Below, one piece after another: positions 54,334 to 64,000 of a DNA stretch of 64,000 nucleotides. Within the stretch, counting starts at the first letter, position 1. Every line of letters begins with the position of its first letter. Under the pieces are notes generated by a model. The model saw only the letters and a program-made list of their open reading frames with translations, did no database searches and was not told the DNA's origin. The translations under genes and the position numbers were made by a program. Origin of the DNA: Aphrophora alni (Eukaryota; Arthropoda; Insecta; Hemiptera; Aphrophoridae); the NCBI GenBank assembly GCA_963513935.1, contig OY740774.1:26989949-27053948 (forward strand). Reading direction: 5' to 3'.

Positions 54334-55006
54334 CCCTTCAACGCGGTAAGCCGTTCCGAGCGCTAGACCCTCTGGTGCGGTAGTAAAAATCGTCGACTAA
54401 CATTTCCTTCTCTTGTGGATTGTCTGGCGGGACATTATACGTATTTACATTTACTGTAACTTCCTCATTATCTAAGATTATTGCGGTATCATTAGCCACA
54501 TTGCATATATTTACAACTTCATCACCACTATCATGATTACCTTCAATATTTGGATCACAATGGAACTCCATTTGAGCGTAATCCAAAAAAACTCGCGAAT
54601 ATTATCACTTTGCGGTTCCCACATTATCACTAAAACACAATATACACTAGAACTAATCACACGATCTACTGTCAAACTGTTAAAAATATTACACTTATAA
54701 ATAAATGAAGTTATAATAACCTATAACACACGAGAGCCCTCCACGAACCCGCTACAGCTGTTTGTATATAGCCACGTGTTGTTTCCTTTTCTGAAGGTCA
54801 CGGTGGTCTAGAAATAAAAATCAATAACTCAACAGATGGCATTTCTCCTGGCAATGTTCTGGGTATACGCTCAGTTCATAAAAGTTCTTTATTTAGACGC
54901 TAGAATCCAGCACGTACCGCAGCGACATTTAGCGTCTTTAGACGGGCGGCCGCGCCAGAAGGTGAAAGTTTGGCCGCGTCTATAGACGGTTCACCGCGTT
55001 GAAGGG
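54334..55006 (-). mobile_element. 673-bp piggyBac-type deletion derivative
   Basis: Perfect 13-bp inverted repeats CCCTTCAACGCGG (54334) and its reverse complement (to 55006) are flanked by TTAA at 54330-54333 and 55007-55010. Subterminal palindromes such as CGTCTATAGACG (about 54978) and CGTCTTTAGACG (about 54930) occur near the right end. Confidence 0.93.
54338..54586 (-). pseudogene. Acidic N-terminal remnant of a piggyBac transposase (probable)
   Basis: The 82-codon ORF (MDYAQMEFHCDPNIEG ... DDFYYRTRGSSARN) is acidic and low-complexity. It lies at the expected position of a transposase 5' end in the element 54334-55006 and reaches the opposite terminus. It has no catalytic motif. The acidic leader resembles those of piggyBac transposases, but it is not diagnostic. 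Confidence 0.4.
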
Positions 55007-55010
55007 TTAA

Positions 55011-57958
55011 TGAAACCATTTCCATAAGATTCATTATAGTTCTTAGAAAGTTATAGGTTAAATAAAATAGGTCTAATGCGCTTACAATATTAATCTAATT
55101 ATTTCAAAATTTTCTTCATTCTGGAGATAGATTATACTAAAAATACAACTACCAGTATAACTTTCATATCAATTGTTTTTAATAATAGGGCAATCCGAGT
55201 TTTGATTGCTTTTTCGATTGGGAGATTCCACAACTTTTAAAGTAAAATTAGGCTAGAATAATCTTAACAAAAAACTATCTAAAACAGATTCAAAATAATA
55301 TCTAAACAAAATAGGACTTGTCTAATCAGCACTGTTACATTCCCCATGACATTTTACTTTTACTCAGTATAAACTACTTGTGCAAAGCATCTAATTTAAT
55401 ACGGATAATTTAAGTTTCATTTTATGTATTGTTATCTAGAGGTAAAGTCTTCTTACTCACCTGAACAGTTTCTGCAGATAAATCTTTATATTATAGACAA
55501 AATTTGATACAAACATTGCTTATCTTTTAACTTAGTAGGTGTAGTTGTGAATGGGATGATCACATTATACACACGCTTATCCAACTGAATAGTCCAAGCA
55601 CATGAAGAAAAGTCTCCTCTGATTGGCAGATAAGTTACATAAACACCATACAAATTGTCTTTGTGAAATTCAAAATGGTAGGATATTTTCCAAATAATCT
55701 TCATACCTACAAACACAGATTGTTTAAAAAATTACAATTGTAAGAAAAGGCATTACAACAATTTTAAAACTCCCATCTACCATGTAGGCTATATATTTTT
55801 ATTACCAAGAACCTTTATACCAAAACTAAATCTAAGCCAATATTTATAACTATAGTAATTAATGAAGGATATTAGTGAAACATGACTTATGTTAAGCCTA
55901 TAAGATTATTATTATTTTTATTTATCATTTTATTTTATTTCTTTATTTTTTATTTTATTTATGATGTCTAAAAATATCACCAAATGAAAAAATGTGCCAA
56001 CTTTTAAACAATATGCAACGATGAGCATTTACCATGTAATTTGTCATATGCCAGCCATCGTCTTCTATTTTAAAGTAATTGATGTCATGTGTCACAATAA
56101 ACCTAGTAGCATCGCAATAATTTGTTAAGTTACTAAGATCGCATACACACCAATTATATTACTTGATTATATTTGAGTTTATAGCAATGGGCTTTAATTT
56201 AATAAGTATTGGAGGCTTTTATAAATGTAAAAACACTTAGCTTGCTTTACAATGGCATACAGACACTATAGAAGGCATTTCAAATACCCTAGTTTAAATC
56301 AACTACCATTATCAGATGGTAACCTAGAACTAGAGAAACGTGAAAAATCTGCCAAAATATAAATTAAGAAAGGAAAACCATGTCAAAACTTAACCTGAGC
56401 AGTCAAAATAACTAGGTAACTATAAACATAATCAAGAAAATCAGAAGTCACACAACACACTACACAAGAAATGTATACATATGATATTAATACACAATGG
56501 TGGTGTATAAAACCCCATACTGTCAAAATACACAATATTGACAAAAATTTAAGCTCTGGGAGAGGAACTTACAGTTTATTTTTTACATAAGATTTGGAGA
56601 GGTAGTTATATAGATTTGAGGTTACAGCTAATTTTCCCTTTACTACATATATTTATTCGAAGGAATAATTATTTCTTCAATGCGGAATTCACTTTTTAAC
56701 CGATAAATCACAATTCCAAAAGTACAAAATTTTATTATTTATAGGTTAGACATAATGGCAATTCCTCACATTCGCGTCTCGTAATGTGAAATGGATGCAA
56801 ATGGTTTGACACATGCAAATTACATTATTACTAACACAAATACTTTTACAAACAATAGATATCGACTAGTGATTATATAATATAAAATGACAATATATAT
56901 AGCCACCTGGCCAAACCTATCATAGGTTTGGTGAGGTCAATAATTATGCTTACCTTAATATTTAGGGTGATGTGTCACAGCCACAAGGAAGAAATTTTGA
57001 TGTGAATATTAATTATTACCATTATCTCTAAATACTTATAAATAGTTAAAATTTTCAAATTATAATTTTTCGGTTGAAGAAATAAATTATTCTTAAGAAT
57101 AAAGGTAGGTAGTAAAGTATTAACAACTAATGAAAATTAACTGTAACCTCTAATCGATAAATATGCAGTATACCTGTTCGTTGCAATTTAGTATGGAAAT
57201 TAAGCAAATCATGTTGTACATACCTCTTATTGTGACCATTAGATCATCCTTACAATCAGTAAACGTGTTTGAATTACCAAAACCCATTATTTCTGTCTAA
57301 AAAAAGTAGTGCGAATTCCTGGCTGTGTGAGGTTACCGATAATAGCATGTCATTGGACTGGTTATACACACAGCGATAATAATAATAATAATACAGTAAT
57401 TAATTTTGGAATGTATAAAAGAGGGAAAGGAGAGAAACGATTGTAAACATCAAAATAATGATTTAAAAGTTTAGGCCATATTAAATTTAATCACGTAAGG
57501 TTCAATAAGGAGCACAAGTTGCATTCACATATCAATATGATAGGCTATATTTTCAATATGCAATTTAGTTATAAGGTGTTCACAAATAAAGAACAGAAAT
57601 AATTATTTAAACACTTTTGGAAAAACAAAATCAAAATTATAATAAATAATAATTGGAGTTGTCTTGGGTTGATGAAAGAAACAAATAACTTGTAAAGGGA
57701 ACAGCGACAGCCATCTTATCTTTCCACTTGTTAATGGATAGTGGAAATGAAATAGGCTTAAGTTTAATAAAACAGATGTCTCGGATGAGAATCAGATATC
57801 GTTGGTGATAATTCAAAATTATTTCAATAGTATAATATACGACAAGGAAATATATTGTTAAATAACATAAAATTTGTATTCAATTAATTGTAAAACTCAA
57901 ATAAATAGTAAAGAAAATAAATGCCCTAGATTTAGAAAGTTAATTTAAAACATTTATA
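55011..57958. other. AT-rich region with one candidate host gene
   Basis: Largely free of recognisable transposons, so possibly host intron. It holds the candidate exons listed separately, a small hairpin at about 56918-56938 (CCAAACCTATCATAGGTTTGG) and an ATA-type microsatellite at 57378-57392. Confidence 0.4.
55463..57287 (-). CDS. Candidate two-exon host gene, product unknown
   Basis: On the minus strand ATG 57287 opens MGFGNSNTFTDCKDDLMVTI, ending at a good donor (AAGAG/GTATGT; last exon base 57224). An acceptor (GTGTTTGTAG, exon from 55703) leads to a second exon whose frame agrees with the phase-1 junction: GMKIIWKISYHFEFHKDNLY, VTYLPIRGDFSSCAWTIQ, RVYNVIIPFTTT. It reaches a TAA about 40 bases before another donor (GTTCAG/GTGAGT, exon end 55463). 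An alternative frame (NFVYNIKIYLQKLF) is open to that donor, so an indel may hide the true reading. I do not recognise the protein. Phase agreement and consensus splice sites are the support; intron length would be about 1.5 kb. The coordinates span both exons and the intron. Confidence 0.4.
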
Positions 57959-58044
57959 CAGTACTACCTCGTTTATCCGCACCTCATTCAACCGGATGTC
58001 CGGATTATCCGGATCGATCCGGAACAAAAAATAAAAAATTTAAT

Positions 58045-58170
58045 CAAGGATAAAATAAAGCAAAAACTTAAAGTTTCAAAATATTTTAATAATTACTGTA
58101 TTTTGAATAATATTTTTAATAATATTTATAATATTTTGAAACTTTAATCTTTTGCTTTATTTTATCCTTG
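58045..58170. repeat. Inverted repeat (hairpin) inside Tigger 3
   Basis: AAGGATAAAATAAAGCAAAA with AGTTTCAAAATATT pairs with AATATTTTGAAACT and TTTTGCTTTATTTTATCCTT across a short AT loop, with arms of about 50 bp. Confidence 0.85.
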
Positions 58171-58477
58171 AATATGGAGTTTCAACAAGAAATATCTGCT
58201 ATTACATTAATGTTGATAAAAACGTGATTTCCTCAACACTACAGTGTCGGCTCGAGGTATTAGGGCGGGTTGTTGATGCACTGGGAAGAGAAAGTGGAGG
58301 AACAATGACCTCTGCGTCACCATCCCCCTACCCCGATGCGGCATGACAGTGACCTTGTCTATTGTCTATGCCGGCGGGTAGTCTATCACGTGCTAGCGAC
58401 CGGAATACATCATTACCATATTGTGGTGTGCCGTGTTTAGTTTCTTTACATTTTTGATTGGATACGGTTAATAGTAT

Positions 58478-58575
58478 TTCAGGGTGTCTAGCGACCGGGA
58501 AAACCGGGAAAAGTCAGGGAATTTGAATTTCTGGAAAAGTCAGGGAAATGTCAGGGAATTTTTTTTTAAACCGGG
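58478..58575 (+). repeat. CAGGGTGTCTAGCGACCGGG-type repeat end
   Basis: CAGGGTGTCTAGCGACCGGG followed by repeated GGAAAAGTCAGGGAA words resembles ends of a widespread hAT-type non-autonomous family. The partner end was not found. Confidence 0.4.
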
Positions 58576-58954
58576 AAGAATGCCTGATATTTTAGAAAGT
58601 GTAATACAATGACGATGCCTGTAACGGTCCTTAAAGAAAATGTACAACTGTGAAATAAATACAAACCAGAGCATGTTTATAACGCATCATAAACCATCAT
58701 GTCATTTTTACAACTTTATTGTTGTCGGGTTGCTAAGACTCAAGGGTGTAAATCAGTAAAAAATGTGAACATTTTGTCACATCTTAAAGCGGTGCCGCCA
58801 GCTTTGGAAACCCCCGTTCTTTTTTTTGGCAGTTGGTACATCACATCCCCAGTCGGGAGTATCGAGGACGTGAATGAGAATCGGCATAGTATTTAGAAGT
58901 TGGCGTTGTTACTGCTATTTATTTATATTCGTGTGTTAGCGTTTGTGCGTGGAA

Positions 58955-59095
58955 ATGGCGACGAAACGAAAACGTAATGTGCTTACAATGGCCCAAAAGT
59001 TAGACGCATTGAATCGTATAGACAGGGCCGCATTGAAACGTCACACCAAATTAAAACAGAGGAAGATAAATGACTTTTTTGTAAATAACAACTAA
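58955..59095 (+). CDS. 46-residue ORF fusing the N- and C-termini of a Tigger transposase
   Basis: ATG 58955 opens MATKRKRNVLTMAQKLDALN, the start of a Pipsqueak helix-turn-helix, and passes without a stop into LKRHTKLKQRKINDFFV, the usual C-terminal tail of Tigger proteins, ending TAA 59093-59095. An internal deletion removed the rest of the transposase but kept the frame. The product has only the first helix of the DNA-binding domain, so it may be inert; whether it is expressed is unknown. Confidence 0.55.
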   Translation: MATKRKRNVLTMAQKLDALNRIDRAALKRHTKLKQRKINDFFVNNN

Positions 59096-59341
59096 ACCCT
59101 GTGTAAATATTTCAGGTGTGTAAATAAAATGTTTTTCGTCATTTACAGTACATTGTGTAATTTCGTGTATTGTGTAAATTGAATGACTGTGTAAATATTG
59201 TGTTTTTTCATGACTTATAAATGGTAAATTATCATTTTATATTTTGTTTTATTTATCTTTCTATAATTTCGGATTATCCGAACTTTTGATTAACCTGATC
59301 ACTTCAGGTCCCAATTAGTCCGGATAAACGAGGTTGTACTG

Positions 59342-60008
59342 TATATAAAAATATTGTGAAAATTTAATAATGAGAGAAGTGAAGGGAGGAGGAAGAACTA
59401 AACTACCTAAAGAGAATATTTGTTACAACAATTAAAAAAGAACTTTCCCTTTCTTGCTCACACAGCGTTTTGCAACTTATGCAGTGAAAGTAATAATTTC
59501 AAGAAAAAAGTATCAACAAGGACTGATAAGTATTTATGTATTAAGAATAAATTGGACCTGAACCTAGGGTAACATTAAGTAGTTGTATCTCATCCAAATT
59601 TGAATTCCCACCAGGAGGCAACTTGGACACCTTTAATATAGAACATAGAATTTTTTTTATTAATGTGGATTGTTTAACTTTTAAAAGATTGGGCTGCATA
59701 TAATTTGAAGGAATTAAAACTAAATACGGACAATACTTCAGAAACATTATTTTGTAAAATAACATTAAGTTGGAATGGTTAATTCTTTTTTAATAATTTA
59801 ATTTAGACTGTTTGAAAGTATATTGAACTTTTAACCCACATTAATCCTGAGTAGAGAGAGTTTTCTCAAAAATAAGAATTAAAAAATGTGAACCTAATAA
59901 TTTGTGTAACAGTACTGAATAATAAATTTGTTAATTATATAAAACTTGACTTGCCACACTAAATTAAAAATTAATATAATAAAATTATAATATATATTGA
60001 CCTAATCA
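59342..60008. other. No gene seen
   Basis: AT-rich sequence. The short ORF at 59541-59765 has no recognisable domain. Confidence 0.4.
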
Positions 60009-60085
60009 GACCTAGTAAATGAACTAAAGGTCTGTAAGATAGCTATATAGTGACTTTTCCAGACCTGTAGTTCATTTACTAGGTC
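60009..60085. repeat. 77-bp hairpin with 25-bp arms
   Basis: Arms 60009-60033 (GACCTAGTAAATGAACTAAA then GGTCT) and 60061-60085 pair at 24 of 25 positions across a 27-bp loop. This could be a miniature inverted-repeat element or a small-RNA precursor-like hairpin. Confidence 0.85.
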
Positions 60086-60235
60086 TCATCAACTGATGTG
60101 AGATTCAGTTTCACCAAATGTCCAAATAAAGACTAAAGTCTAAAGACAATGAAACATGAAACTAATGAACAAAAAATATACAATGTGTTTTAGAGGGGTA
60201 CAAGCAATAAAATATATCATTACTTTTTTTTAATG

Positions 60236-61177
60236 GAGTTTTAAGGTGAAAAACCATTGTGGTCATTATCACCTTCACAAAATTGAGCATGAAGGTGCTC
60301 TATCTCTATACATATAAAGACAATACAATAACAAACAATTTTTACGAACAATAACAGCACTAATACAGATTAAAAAACAAAGAAAATTAAAGGACAACAA
60401 CATACTACAAGGCTATAAAATTGCCCTGGGATGAGTTAACAACTATAAAATATGGAAAATACAATTAACAACAATAAAAACAAATATATTACAGGGCTGT
60501 AAAAGGGCCCTTCAACCAATTACGATGAATACAATTTAAAAGAAAGAACTAAGCATAATATTACAGAGTTTTAGAATGACTGCAGTAATTGACTAGATTT
60601 TATCAAAAATATTCAGACGGCGCAAAAAGGACAATAACCGATCAAGGATCTGAGCATTATTACCCAACATCACCTTAGTGGAATTTGGTAGGGTAAAAGT
60701 TCATCCCACACCTCTTAACATAACACACTTGGGTGAGGATGTGCTTAATTAATACCACACCATGACAAAATGAGCATTGCGGCGGATTCCCCACATTCCC
60801 ATCAGAAATCCACGAGTGACCATGGACTGACCGATATGAACACGGGTAACCACCACTTACTCTCGACGACTGGCATGTATGGATGAATTCCACGTATAGA
60901 CAGTATCATTTGCTTCCCTCAGCTTATTGGACTCTGTATTTCTCCACTCGTCTTTCCATTTCTTATGCAAAATAATTTTAACTGTTGATACAAAGTCAGG
61001 TACCATAACACACTGTGTGATTGGTATTTGACTTGTAGCTTCCTTTGCCGCTTCGTCAGCTTTTGTGTTTCCCGAAATTCCCCAATGCCCAGGTACCCAG
61101 AAAAATGATATTCCAACATCTCGTAGTTGAAGTATATGTATGGAATACAGAATAAAATATATCATTAAATACGACAA
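60236..61177 (-). pseudogene. LINE 3' end: RNase H domain, Cys/His tail and 3' UTR
   Basis: The minus-strand ORF 61177-60857 contains FFWVPGHWGISGNTKADEAA, the motif around the last active-site residues of the RNase H domain found in I, R1 and related LINEs. Its tail is EWRNTESNKLREAND. A frameshift near 60865 leads to GNPPQCSFCHGVVLIKHIL, the C-terminal zinc-knuckle-like motif. The 3' UTR (60236-60620) matches 1-365 and carries two terminal hairpins (60285-60300 and 60243-60275). The reverse transcriptase is absent, so it is a 5'-truncated copy. A further truncated relative lies at 20850-21150. Confidence 0.85.
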
Positions 61178-63240
61178 AAGTGTAAAAAGATAAACATAGC
61201 CAGTCTAGCCTTTATTGTTAGTTATGAGTAATAAAACATGGGGCGTAGCCAATGAGTAGTGGGTGCAGCAAAGAATATAGCTTGCCTCTGTAGAACGACA
61301 ATTTTGCGGAACTTTTCACAAGAACAGTTCTGATTAAAGAACTTTTCTAAAATAGTAGTTCTGTTCTTTTCGGCACACTCCCGATTCAATAGACTGACTA
61401 ATGTTGTCATACGTTTAACCACACACGGCCAGGATTTCGCACTTTGTAACCGCTTATTTTTTTTTTTAAATAGATTTTGATAATTGAAACTGGTTTACAG
61501 ATTGAAAGAATGATCTATTGGTCACAGTATGAGGTTAATTGGTCACACTAGTAGGTAGGTATGTAGCCTATAACACGAATTGCATAATTTTCACTACTAA
61601 ATCACAACCGATATACATATACTGCATATTTACCCTCTAATCTATATAATTACCCACAATGGTCAACTAACTAAAACTGAGTTGTATACAACAGCTTGAT
61701 TGATTGATTGAACTATATCAATAATAAGAACAATCCATCATTATCAAATAACTTTAAAATCAAATTCATTCATATATATAATTCATTTCTCTAATTTCTC
61801 AATACATAAAACTCTTAATTTTATTCGATACAAGTTGGTAATGCACATGCACAAAGTCGTAGGATCAAATGAAATAATTTTACAAATTTCATAGTTAAAT
61901 TACCGAGTTGGAAACATAACTTTTTTACTATCTAGGATACAATAAAAAATAGTCTATAGCTATACAAATTGAACATATAAGATAAATACAATCTTTCACT
62001 AATACCCACATTTATAAATATATAATATAAAATATAAATAATTTGTTTTATTTTTTAAGAATAAATAAAACTAACCTAACCTGTCCTACATTTATGCAAC
62101 ATATTAGAGTAAATATATAGTCTTTGTGTCATTGCAATGTTCTAAATACCTTTTTTATAATAATTACATCATCCTTTATTACATCATACACTTTTTATGA
62201 TTCACAATAGGCTACCTTATTTCACTGAAAAATCATCAAAATTAAGCATTTCTTGACATTCTAAACTACACAAACACACAATGCATTTAGGTAACATAGA
62301 TTACACATATTGAAATCACTCATGGATCACATGAGCACTACAATCAATTTCATAGATTTATATCATTTCATAGCTTCTAAGATTCAAGAATCATGAGAAC
62401 TATATATTCACATTCCTAGACCTAAAGTTATTTAACTAGGTCTGGTTAGGTACATGATTGACAGTATTGATATCTAGTTTGACAGTTCTTTAAACAGACC
62501 TATTTTCGTGAATGAACATAAACATCGAGAAATGAGACATTATATAGATATAATAATAAAGACATATATTAGTAATAACATAAAGAGCCGAACTAAGCTC
62601 AAAAGGCTGCAAATCGTCATTTTAAATAGCTTGTTTTCGACAGAAATAATGGATTTCGGTAATTCAAAAGTAAAAGGATGGTATAACTGTTGAAAAAGGA
62701 GGTAGGAAGAACACTAATTGCTCACATTCTGCTAGTAAATAGTAACGACAGGAACACTACATATATTAAGTAGGTACCGATAATTGATTACAAAGAAAGT
62801 TACCGGTATTTTTGGCGATTTAAAAAGAATCATATTCAACATAGCCTACCTTGTTTCTTAATAATAAAATAAGTTTTCTATGCGGAGCTAATTTTTTTAC
62901 CGAAAAAACAATTTCTAAACTACAAAATTCAATGCATTTATATGCCACCGAAATCGTTCACGGTAATTACTTGGATGGGTGACTGATTGGGAATTATTTT
63001 TTTGGTAATGCATACTTTAAGATAGCCCTAATTTTTTTTTTTATCGTCTACTAAATATATTACTTTTTAAGAATAAATAATATTTTCCTTCCGCAGATCA
63101 CTGTTTTTAGTTAATAGCATATGGTTTGATCCATGCGCATTACACAATGAGACTACGCAAGATTGCTATTTCATATCACAACAGGTTTGCCCAGGTTGCC
63201 TTTCGTATGTCTAATGAAGTTAATAATTTGCTTACTTGCG
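61178..63240. other. No recognised gene
   Basis: AT-rich. ORFs at 61222-61422 and 62508-62693 have no known domain. GACAGAAATAATGG at about 62638 matches the start region of the candidate exon near 57287. A minor palindromic element lies at 62419-62445. Several short blocks resemble sequence at 56.6-57.1 kb, indicating a dispersed family. Confidence 0.4.
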
Positions 63241-63253
63241 ATATAATTATATA

Positions 63254-63311
63254 TCATGACAGGTTTGGCCAGGTAGCTATATATATATATATATATACAC
63301 CTGGCCAAACC
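63254..63311. repeat. Hairpin AGGTTTGGCCAGGT around a (TA)n loop
   Basis: 14-bp perfect arms (AGGTTTGGCCAGGT and ACCTGGCCAAACCT) enclose a TA-rich loop. The same GGTTTGG word forms a hairpin at 56.92 kb. Confidence 0.8.
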
Positions 63312-63519
63312 TTATATCCAAGCTACAAATACGTCGGATTTGATAGTTTTTAGATTGTGATTTTTCAGTGAAAAATAGGTATCTGCGCAAGGAAAACATT
63401 ATTTATTCTTAAGAAGTAAGGTATGTAGTAGACAATAAAAAATATATATATATCCGGAAAATAAGGTGCCACCTTAAAGTAAACATTTACGTTTTTTTTA
63501 CAAATTTACACGGAGGCTC

Positions 63520-63531
63520 TATCTATCTCTC

Positions 63532-63613
<82 letters not shown>
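63520..63613 (+). repeat. (CT)n then (TA)n microsatellite
   Basis: CT repeat with a few TAT interruptions from about 63520 to 63584, followed by TA repeat to 63613. Confidence 0.97.
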
Positions 63614-63614
<1 letters not shown>

Positions 63615-64000
63615 CCACCTTACTTGACCTTGTAAGTTAAAAATTTGCATACACATACCTATTCTAACGCGTAATTCACTTAATAGACCTAAGTCTAAAA
63701 AAAGTTGAAATTTTTTTTCCGTGAAAAAGTTAGCTTGCGTTGTTCTTAATAACTTATTTTATTATAAAGAAATACAGTATGTAGAATGATTTTTTTTTTC
63801 TAAATCACCAAATATACCGGTAATTTTCTTTGTAAACAATTACCTATTTGTTATAGGCCTACTTAAAACCAAGCAATTTTTGTCTAAAATTATAGCTAAA
63901 TATCGGTTGTTTATAGTCCTTCGATTTTTCTATAAGAAATTATGAAAACAAAGTATTTATCTTCTAATCAAAGGATCAGATCATATTATGTGGCACCATA
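63614..64000. other. No gene seen
   Basis: AT-rich sequence with no ORF or structured repeat. Confidence 0.4.

Larger units (their letters stand above)
57959..59341 (+). mobile_element. Internally deleted Tigger/pogo element 3
   Basis: Ends CAGTACTACCTCGTTTATCC and the inverted form (to 59341) match at 20 of 21 positions and are flanked by TA on both sides. The 1383-bp element keeps only the first and last codons of the transposase. Confidence 0.93.

Noticed and set aside
61222..61422. 66-codon minus-strand ORF (MVKRMTTLVSLLNREC)
   Set aside because: Could be a LINE or gene remnant but no motif or splice support was found.

Overview
The window is eukaryotic, AT-rich and almost entirely built of transposable elements and satellite DNA. 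Spliced transposase genes, TA and TTAA target duplications, a Maverick/Polinton and several animal-type transposon families point to an arthropod, most likely an insect. The frequent AGGCCTA-type motifs and the mix of DUF7869-like, piggyBac, Tigger and R1-like elements suggest a hemipteran, but this is inference and I cannot name the species. No bacterial features are present.

Layout. 0-2.2 kb: the 3' tail of a LINE and an FHA-domain (MDC1/Mu2-like) gene with an inverted partial copy. 2.8-6.3 kb: a piggyBac end, a PIF/Harbinger 5' end and an R1-like LINE tail. 6.9-9.8 kb: a TTAA-flanked MITE and an intact DD82E (Sailor-type) Tc1/mariner transposase. 10.1-15.8 kb: two DUF7869-like genes, the second split by a 3.45-kb hAT element with a perfect 8-bp target duplication. 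15.8-16.2 kb: a pogo fragment. 17.2-19.2 kb: an intact piggyBac transposase. 20.4-26.1 kb: LINE scraps and a decayed second piggyBac. 26.1-28.6 kb: a PIF/Harbinger element (Myb-like gene plus nuclease) holding a large palindrome. 29.2-30.9 kb: LINE ORF1 and minisatellites. 31.1-34.8 kb: a deleted Maverick/Polinton (polymerase N-terminus, integrase, packaging-type ATPase, two structural-like proteins). 35.1-37.7 kb: a TIR-bounded element carrying a third DUF7869-like gene. 37.9-38.6 kb: a mariner-like pseudogene. 39.1-44.4 kb: about 62 copies of an ~84-bp satellite with higher-order structure. 45.0-54.2 kb: piggyBac, Tigger, and a second Tigger split by a piggyBac derivative. 54.3-64 kb: MITE-like elements, an internally deleted Tigger with a 46-codon ORF, a LINE 3' end, hairpins and one candidate two-exon host gene.

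Potentially active genes by reading frame: the Sailor transposase (7840-9234), the piggyBac transposase (17206-19203) and, within the Maverick, the integrase and ATPase. Nearly everything else has frameshifts or stops. The most interesting item is the DUF7869-like family. One copy (35.1-37.7 kb) sits inside perfect 29-bp terminal inverted repeats with repeated subterminal motifs, and all copies show conserved Asp/Glu positions compatible with a DDE-type core. This suggests a little-described DNA transposon group. All family names rest on reading translations by eye; no searches were run.
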